NCBI GenBank assembly: GCA_038238185.1 | Contig: JBBRXY010000003.1 | Location: 15,276 to 79,275 of the forward strand | Reading direction: 5' to 3' | Length of the DNA stretch: 64,000 nucleotides | From: DATAQC01 sp038238185 | GTDB lineage: Bacteria > Actinomycetota > Acidimicrobiia > Acidimicrobiales > AC-14 | Shown: one piece after another, positions 59,621 to 64,000 of the stretch | How positions within the stretch are numbered: position 1 is the first letter of the stretch | Layout of the letters: every line of letters begins with the position of its first letter | Program-made: the position numbers and the translations under genes | The notes under the pieces: model-generated | Databases searched by the model: none | What the model was told of the DNA's origin: nothing | The model's input: only the letters and a program-made list of their open reading frames with translations

Positions 59621-61171
59621 ATGAGCACGACGATCGGTACGACCCATCCTGACCCGACACCGAGCCTCGGATCGACCGAGGGCACTCGCAAGGGCCACTG
59701 GATCGACCACTGGGAGCCCGACGACCCGGCGTTCTGGGAGGCGAAGGGCAAGAAGATCGCCAGGAAGAACCTGGGCTGGTCGATCTTCGCCGAGAACATC
59801 GGGTTCAGCATCTGGGTGTTGTGGACGATCGTCGTCATCAACCTGGCGAACATCGGCATTGTCATGTCGGTGCCCGAGTTGTTCTGGTTGACCGCCGTCC
59901 CGAACCTGGTCGGATCGATCCTGCGCATCCCCTACACGTTCGCCGTACCCAAGTTCGGTGGACGGGCGTGGACCATAGTCAGCGCCTCCCTCCTTTTCAT
60001 TCCAACCTTGCTCCTGGCGATCGTTGTGCCCAGCGGCTGGCTGGCCGGCCTGAGCCACAGCGCCCAGTTCTGGGTGCTGCTCGCCTGTGCCGCCACCGCC
60101 GGCTTCGGCGGCGGCAACTTCTCGTCGTCGATGGCCAACATCTCGTTCTTCTACCCCGAGGGGAAGAAGGGCTTCGCCCTGGGCCTCAACGCCGCCGGTG
60201 GCAACCTGGGCGTGGCCTCGGCCCAGCTCTTCGTACCTCTCGTGCTCATCATCGGGTTGTCGGCCGCCGCGGTGAAGCTGCCGAAGCACCAGGTTCACAT
60301 GGCCTACGCCGGGCTCATGTGGCTGCCTCTCATCGCCCTCGCCTGCTTCGGCGCCTGGCGGTTCATGAACAGCCTCACCCAGGCCAAGGCCGACACGTCG
60401 TCGTACAAGAAGGCCTTGCGCAACAGCCATACCTGGATCATGTCGTTCCTCTACATCGGCACCTTCGGTTCGTTCATCGGCTTCTCCTTCGCCCTGCCGC
60501 TGGTCATCAAGACGACGTTCCCCGAGTTCCTGGCCGCCCACACCTTCATCGCCACCTACCTGGCCGGGCTCGGCTTCGTGGGCGCGCTGATCGGCTCGCT
60601 CTCCCGCCCGTTGGGTGGGTGGCTGTCCGACAAGGTCGGGGGGGCCAAGGTCACCCTGGTCGTGTTCGTCGGCATGGCCGCTTTCACGGCGACGGCGATC
60701 ATGGGCGTCCAGAACCGCAGCTTCGCCACGTTCTTCGCCTCCTACATGGTGATCTTCCTGCTGGCGGGCATGGGGAACGGGTCGACGTACAAGATGATCC
60801 CGTCGATCTTCGCCACCATCGGTCGCCACGAAGCCCAGGAGAAGGGCCTCGACGTCAAGGCGAACGCCATCGAGTACAAGCGCCGGGCGGCCGCAGTCAT
60901 CGGCATCGCCGGTGCCATCGGCGCCTTCGGGGGGTTCATGATCCAGGTGGTGCTCCGCCAGGCCAACCTCCCCGTCTCCGCCTTGATCAAGGCGGCCAAG
61001 ACCCCGGCCCAGAAGGTGGCGGTAGCCGCCGCCCACTCCGACTGGTCGGTGCCGGCCCTGTGGGTGTTCCTCGGCTCCTACCTGGTGTTCGCCGCCGTCA
61101 CCTGGGCCGTCTACCTGCGCAAGAGCTCAGCCGACGAGACGGGCAAGGCCCTGAGCCACGCCTCGGTGTGA
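59621..61171 (+). CDS. narK: Nitrate/nitrite transporter of the NarK family
   Basis: 516 residues, about twelve helices, MFS fold. The nitrate signature GGNFSSSMANISFFYPEGKKGFALGLNAAGGNLGVA and the second GNGSTYKMIPSIF are the two NarK motifs. The start ATG at 59621 has AAAGGTGA nine bases upstream; earlier in-frame ATGs give an unconserved extension. A cytoplasmic loop between helices 10 and 11 (EAQEKGLDVKANAIEYKRRAAAV) is longer than average. It supplies nitrate to the reductase encoded upstream. Confidence 0.93.
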   Translation: MSTTIGTTHPDPTPSLGSTEGTRKGHWIDHWEPDDPAFWEAKGKKIARKNLGWSIFAENIGFSIWVLWTIVVINLANIGIVMSVPELFWLTAVPNLVGSILRIPYTFAVPKFGGRAWTIVSASLLFIPTLLLAIVVPSGWLAGLSHSAQFWVLLACAATAGFGGGNFSSSMANISFFYPEGKKGFALGLNAAGGNLGVASAQLFVPLVLIIGLSAAAVKLPKHQVHMAYAGLMWLPLIALACFGAWRFMNSLTQAKADTSSYKKALRNSHTWIMSFLYIGTFGSFIGFSFALPLVIKTTFPEFLAAHTFIATYLAGLGFVGALIGSLSRPLGGWLSDKVGGAKVTLVVFVGMAAFTATAIMGVQNRSFATFFASYMVIFLLAGMGNGSTYKMIPSIFATIGRHEAQEKGLDVKANAIEYKRRAAAVIGIAGAIGAFGGFMIQVVLRQANLPVSALIKAAKTPAQKVAVAAAHSDWSVPALWVFLGSYLVFAAVTWAVYLRKSSADETGKALSHASV

Positions 61172-61181
61172 ACCTGCCGGC

Positions 61182-61217
61182 AAGCGCTAGGCCCGCGACC
61201 AGGTGGGCCTAGCGCTT
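61182..61217. terminator. Bidirectional hairpin between narK and the dksA-like gene
   Basis: AAGCGCTAGGCCC and GGGCCTAGCGCTT form a perfect 13-base stem with a ten-base loop. The 3' arm includes the stop codon of the minus-strand gene (61209-61211). Placed between convergent genes, it can terminate both. Confidence 0.7.
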
Positions 61218-61547
61218 GGAGGCGCAGTCGATGCAGTCGCGGGCGGCGGGCTTGGCCTCGAGTCGGGCCGGGGCGATGGGCTGGCCGCAGGTCTCGCAGA
61301 CGCCGTAGGTGCCGGCTTCGAGCTTGCCGAGAGCCTCAGTCACTTCATCGAGGGACTCCTGCAGCGACGTGGCCAGCGCCTCGACTTCGCCTCGCTCCGC
61401 GGTCACCTGACTGGAGTCGGCGAAGTTCTGGTCGAAGGACATCCTGCCGGCCGACCCGTAGCCGAGATCGGTGAGCTGCTGAGTGAGGTGAGCCCTCTCC
61501 TCCTCCAGCTGCGAGCGCGGACCGCCAAGGGCTGCGTTGTTGGGCAC
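61209..61547 (-). CDS. DksA/TraR-type zinc-finger protein
   Basis: 112 residues. A coiled-coil hairpin (LEEERAHLTQQLTDLG...LQESLDEVTEALGKLE) leads to the C4 zinc finger CETCGQPI...CIDC. Such proteins bind RNA polymerase through the secondary channel; the acidic tip residues that define true DksA are not obviously present. TAGTGT is six bases before the GTG, again a leaderless start. The stop lies in the terminator hairpin. Confidence 0.85.
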   Translation of the reverse strand: MPNNAALGGPRSQLEEERAHLTQQLTDLGYGSAGRMSFDQNFADSSQVTAERGEVEALATSLQESLDEVTEALGKLEAGTYGVCETCGQPIAPARLEAKPAARDCIDCASKR

Positions 61548-61556
61548 CAGCCCACA

Positions 61557-62519
61557 CTACCTGCGCTTTCCCCCGTTGGCGCGCGGATGGACGACCCCGT
61601 AGACCCGCCGGAGGTGGTCACGGGCCTCGCGGGTGTACGCCTGGGTCGATGCTATCGAGGCATGGCCGAGCAGCTCCTGCACCACGCGGACGTCGGCGCC
61701 GCGGTCGATCATGTGGGCAGCGCAGGAGTGGCGGAGCACGTTGGGGGTGAGCCTGCCCGCCAACCCCACCTTCTCCCCGTAGTGGTTGACGATGCGCCAC
61801 ACGCCTTGGCGCGATAGCCGCCCTCCGCGGGCATTGAGGAACAGGGCCCCGGCGTCACCCCGCCGGGCCCAACGGGTCGGGGTGAGCGCACCCCGGCCCC
61901 GGGGCGAGAGCCAGCCGGCGATGGCTCCGACGGCCGGGCCCCCGACGGGCACGAGCCGTTCCTTGTGTCGGGTGGCGTGCCCGTCCCCTCCGACGCCGGC
62001 ACCCCCGCAGACGTGCACCAGCCCGCCCTCGAGGTCGACATCGTCGAGGGAGAGGCCCACCAGCTCCGACACCCGTAGGCCGCAGGCGTAGAGCACCTCC
62101 ACGATGGCCCGGTCCCGACGGACGACGGCATCGTCGCCCACCACCGCGCCGAGCAGGCTCGACGCCTCGTCTTCGGTGAGGACCGGCGGCGGACCGGCCT
62201 CGACCCGTGGAGGGCCCACCCGGCCGGCCGGGTTCCCCAAGACCAGGCCACCGTCCTCCAAGAAGCGGTGCAACCCCCGCACCGACACCAGGGCACGCGC
62301 CACCGAGGCGGGGGCACGGCCTTCGCCTCGGAGGTGGCCGACATAGTCCTCCACCACCGCCTCGGTGACCTGAGCGGGACCCAGACCCCTGGGGGAGAGG
62401 TAGGCGCCGTAAGCGGCCAGGTCACGCCGGTAGGCGGCCACCGTGTTTGGCGACCTCCCCTTCACGTCTGCCAACCACGAGAGCAGGTCCTCGGCTCCAG
62501 CCGGCAGAGTGGAGGTCAC
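61557..62519 (-). CDS. xerD: Tyrosine recombinase XerD-like
   Basis: 320 residues. An N-terminal SAM-like DNA-binding domain (LLSWLADVKGRSPNTVAAYRRDLAAYGAYL) and the catalytic domain: ACGLRVSELVGL (R), LTPNVLRHSCAAHMIDRGAD (N in place of the first His, then LRHS), LGHASIASTQAYT (H and Tyr nucleophile). It resolves chromosome dimers at dif with XerC. GTG at 62519 is chosen as the start of the conserved part. It follows ald by 13 bases. Confidence 0.88.
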   Translation of the reverse strand: MTSTLPAGAEDLLSWLADVKGRSPNTVAAYRRDLAAYGAYLSPRGLGPAQVTEAVVEDYVGHLRGEGRAPASVARALVSVRGLHRFLEDGGLVLGNPAGRVGPPRVEAGPPPVLTEDEASSLLGAVVGDDAVVRRDRAIVEVLYACGLRVSELVGLSLDDVDLEGGLVHVCGGAGVGGDGHATRHKERLVPVGGPAVGAIAGWLSPRGRGALTPTRWARRGDAGALFLNARGGRLSRQGVWRIVNHYGEKVGLAGRLTPNVLRHSCAAHMIDRGADVRVVQELLGHASIASTQAYTREARDHLRRVYGVVHPRANGGKRR

Positions 62520-62532
62520 CGAGGACGAAGCA

Positions 62533-63645
62533 CTACCCGGCGAGGCAGGCGATCGGGTCGGCGGCCGGCCGGCCGAGAGCCTCGGCCACCGCGTCGTTGG
62601 TGAGGTGCCCGGCCACGGTGGTAACCCCTCGCAGGAGGGCCGGGTCGCGTCTCGCCGCATCGGCCAGGCCCAGGCCGGCGAGCTCTACGACGTACGGCAG
62701 GGTGGCGCCGGTAAGGGCGTAGGTCGAGGTGTGGGGCACGGCGCCGGGAACATTCCCCACGGCGTAGTGGATGACGCCGTGGACCACAAAGGTGGGCTGC
62801 GCATGGCTCGTCTCGTGGATCGTCTCGACGCAGCCGCCCTGGTCGACGGCCACGTCGACGATGACCGCACCCTGCTTCATGCCCGCCACCATCTCGTCGG
62901 TGACGAGCACCGGGGCCCGCCCGCCGGGGACAAGCACCGCGCCGATGACCAGGTCGGCCTCGGCCACCGAGCGCTCGATCACGCCCCGGTTCGACGCCAG
63001 GGTCATGATGCGGCCCCGGTGGATCTGGTCGACCCATCGCAGGCGTTCGAGGTTCTTGTCGAGCAGGAGGACCTCGGCTTCCATGCCCTGGGCGATCCAG
63101 GCCGCGTTCCATCCCACCGTGCCTGCTCCGAGCACCACGACCCGAGCCGGGCGCACGCCGGGCGCCCCGCCCAGGAGAACCCCCCGGCCGCCCGAGTCGC
63201 GCTCGAGATGGTGGGCGCCGATCTGGGGGGCCATCCGGCCCGCCACCTCGCTCATGGGAGCCAGGAGGGGAAGGCCACCGTCGGCCGTCTGGACAGTCTC
63301 GTAGGCCACGGCGGTGGTCCCGGCGTCGAGGAGGGCCTCGGCCACGGACGGGTAAGCGGCCAGGTGCAGGTAGGTGAACAGCACCCCGTCGGCTCGCAAG
63401 TAGGAGAGCTCGCCGACCTGGGGTTCCTTGACTTTCACGACCAGCGCCGCGGCCCACGCGTCGGCGACGTCGACGAGGGCAGCGCCGGCGGCCGCGTACT
63501 CGGTGTCGTGGATCGACGAGTCCTCGCCGGCTCCCCGCTCGACCAGCACCCGGTGGCCGTGAGCCACCAGCTCCTGGGCCCCGTCGGGTGTGAGGGCCAC
63601 CCGGTGCTCGCCCTCCTTCGTCTCCCGGGGAACACCGATGTCCAC
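62533..63645 (-). CDS. ald: Alanine dehydrogenase
   Basis: 370 residues. DIGVPRETKEGEHRVALTPDGA, the catalytic VKVKEPQ lysine, and the NAD-binding VVVLGAGTVGWNAAWIAQGM are clear. VVDVAVDQGGC and the late VHGVIHYAVGNVPGAVPHTSTYALT complete the family. It interconverts alanine and pyruvate plus ammonium with NAD(H), a link between carbon and nitrogen pools. GTG start; TACCCT lies seven bases upstream, so its transcript may be leaderless. Confidence 0.95.
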   Translation of the reverse strand: MDIGVPRETKEGEHRVALTPDGAQELVAHGHRVLVERGAGEDSSIHDTEYAAAGAALVDVADAWAAALVVKVKEPQVGELSYLRADGVLFTYLHLAAYPSVAEALLDAGTTAVAYETVQTADGGLPLLAPMSEVAGRMAPQIGAHHLERDSGGRGVLLGGAPGVRPARVVVLGAGTVGWNAAWIAQGMEAEVLLLDKNLERLRWVDQIHRGRIMTLASNRGVIERSVAEADLVIGAVLVPGGRAPVLVTDEMVAGMKQGAVIVDVAVDQGGCVETIHETSHAQPTFVVHGVIHYAVGNVPGAVPHTSTYALTGATLPYVVELAGLGLADAARRDPALLRGVTTVAGHLTNDAVAEALGRPAADPIACLAG

Positions 63646-63837
63646 GTCAGGCAGGGTAGGCGAACTACGCCGGGAGTCGCTGAAGCGACCGGTCCGTCAC
63701 CACACGGGGGTCCGCGGCGGCCATGTCCGCTCAGTTGAATGTGGGAGAAGGACAGATTGACGCCCTCCTCGACGAGCTCGTGTTCATCCGCCCGCGCCGT
63801 TGAGACGCCCCACGCTGCCCCCGGTAGCGTGGCGATG

Positions 63838-64000
63838 ATGAGCGGTTCCTTCGAGTGGATTTGCGAGATTGAGCCGCCAACACGGCCGGACCTCATGCAC
63901 GTCCGTCATCAGATCGGGGTCCTGAGCAAGGTTGCCTCCGCCTATCTCATCCCCGACAACCACGTAGGTCGGGCGACGGTCTCGAGCATCGCCGTGGCCC
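63838..64000 (+). CDS. N-terminal fragment, possibly an anti-sigma/HATPase-like protein
   Basis: 54 residues are visible before the window ends. The start SGSFEWICEIEPPTRPDLMHVRHQIGVLSKVASAYLIPDN and the following helix have the layout of an RsbW-type anti-sigma ATPase (strand, then a helix with an Arg/His-rich start), but the diagnostic N-box lies beyond the window. The ATG at 63838 is seven bases after a TAGCGT box. Assignment is tentative. Confidence 0.4.
   Translation, partial: MSGSFEWICEIEPPTRPDLMHVRHQIGVLSKVASAYLIPDNHVGRATVSSIAVA

Overview
The window is high-GC, gene-dense actinobacterial chromosome. Class I signs are the Cmk-PlsC fusion, a HemD/winged-helix nitrate regulator, ATGA/GTGA start-stop overlaps, GTG/TTG starts and many apparently leaderless promoters. 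An acidimicrobial-type actinobacterium is the most likely source; that placement is an inference from gene content, not a measured phylogeny.

Left edge (1-2,900): the distal end of an integrated island. It holds the N-terminal part of an SNF2-type helicase, a lone SAM methyltransferase, a decayed acyl-CoA ligase tail, and a tRNA-Ala 3' half whose orientation puts the island to its left. Next (2,999-8,600) come a VapBC toxin-antitoxin pair, a secreted M23 peptidase, a GAF-ANTAR regulator and a membrane protein with a histone-H1-like tail.

8.7-18.5 kb is mainly membrane, redox and transport. A membrane protein with three copies of one repeat is translationally coupled to a type II NADH dehydrogenase that carries a fourth copy as a fused N-terminal domain. 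A PhnDCE-type transporter, DoxX, a radical SAM enzyme and an AhpD-like protein follow. A CcdA gene is preceded by a thioredoxin-like lipoprotein whose redox motif is interrupted by an in-frame TGA, read here as selenocysteine (UxxC). 18.5-22.1 kb carries a methyltransferase, a beta-propeller lipoprotein and a small sulfur/thiol group (DsrE, DsbA-like, CoA-disulfide-reductase-like) whose last member is broken.

22.15-27.76 kb is a degraded integrated element next to tRNA-Pro(GGG): a tyrosine integrase adjacent to the tRNA 3' end, fragments of excisionase-like and winged-helix proteins, an XRE regulator, a nucleotidyltransferase antitoxin, a ruined PIN toxin module and an intact MazEF-type pair.

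27.9-49.4 kb is conserved core: GHKL ATPase, SpoIIE phosphatase, Der, a DUF512 radical SAM protein, prenyl transferases, IspH, Cmk-PlsC, AroA, TyrA, AroH, RluB, ScpB, ScpA, TrpS and a Glu/polar amino-acid ABC transporter.

49.5-61.2 kb is a nitrate/nitrite assimilation locus. A HemD-winged-helix regulator diverges from nirB-nirD-(DmsBC-like fusion)-nasC, and a NarK transporter lies downstream past a membrane protein and a second M23 peptidase. The four-gene operon has overlapping start and stop codons throughout, and it pairs an assimilatory-type nitrate reductase with a membrane-anchored iron-sulfur module. The right end carries a DksA-like zinc finger, XerD, alanine dehydrogenase and the start of an unidentified gene.
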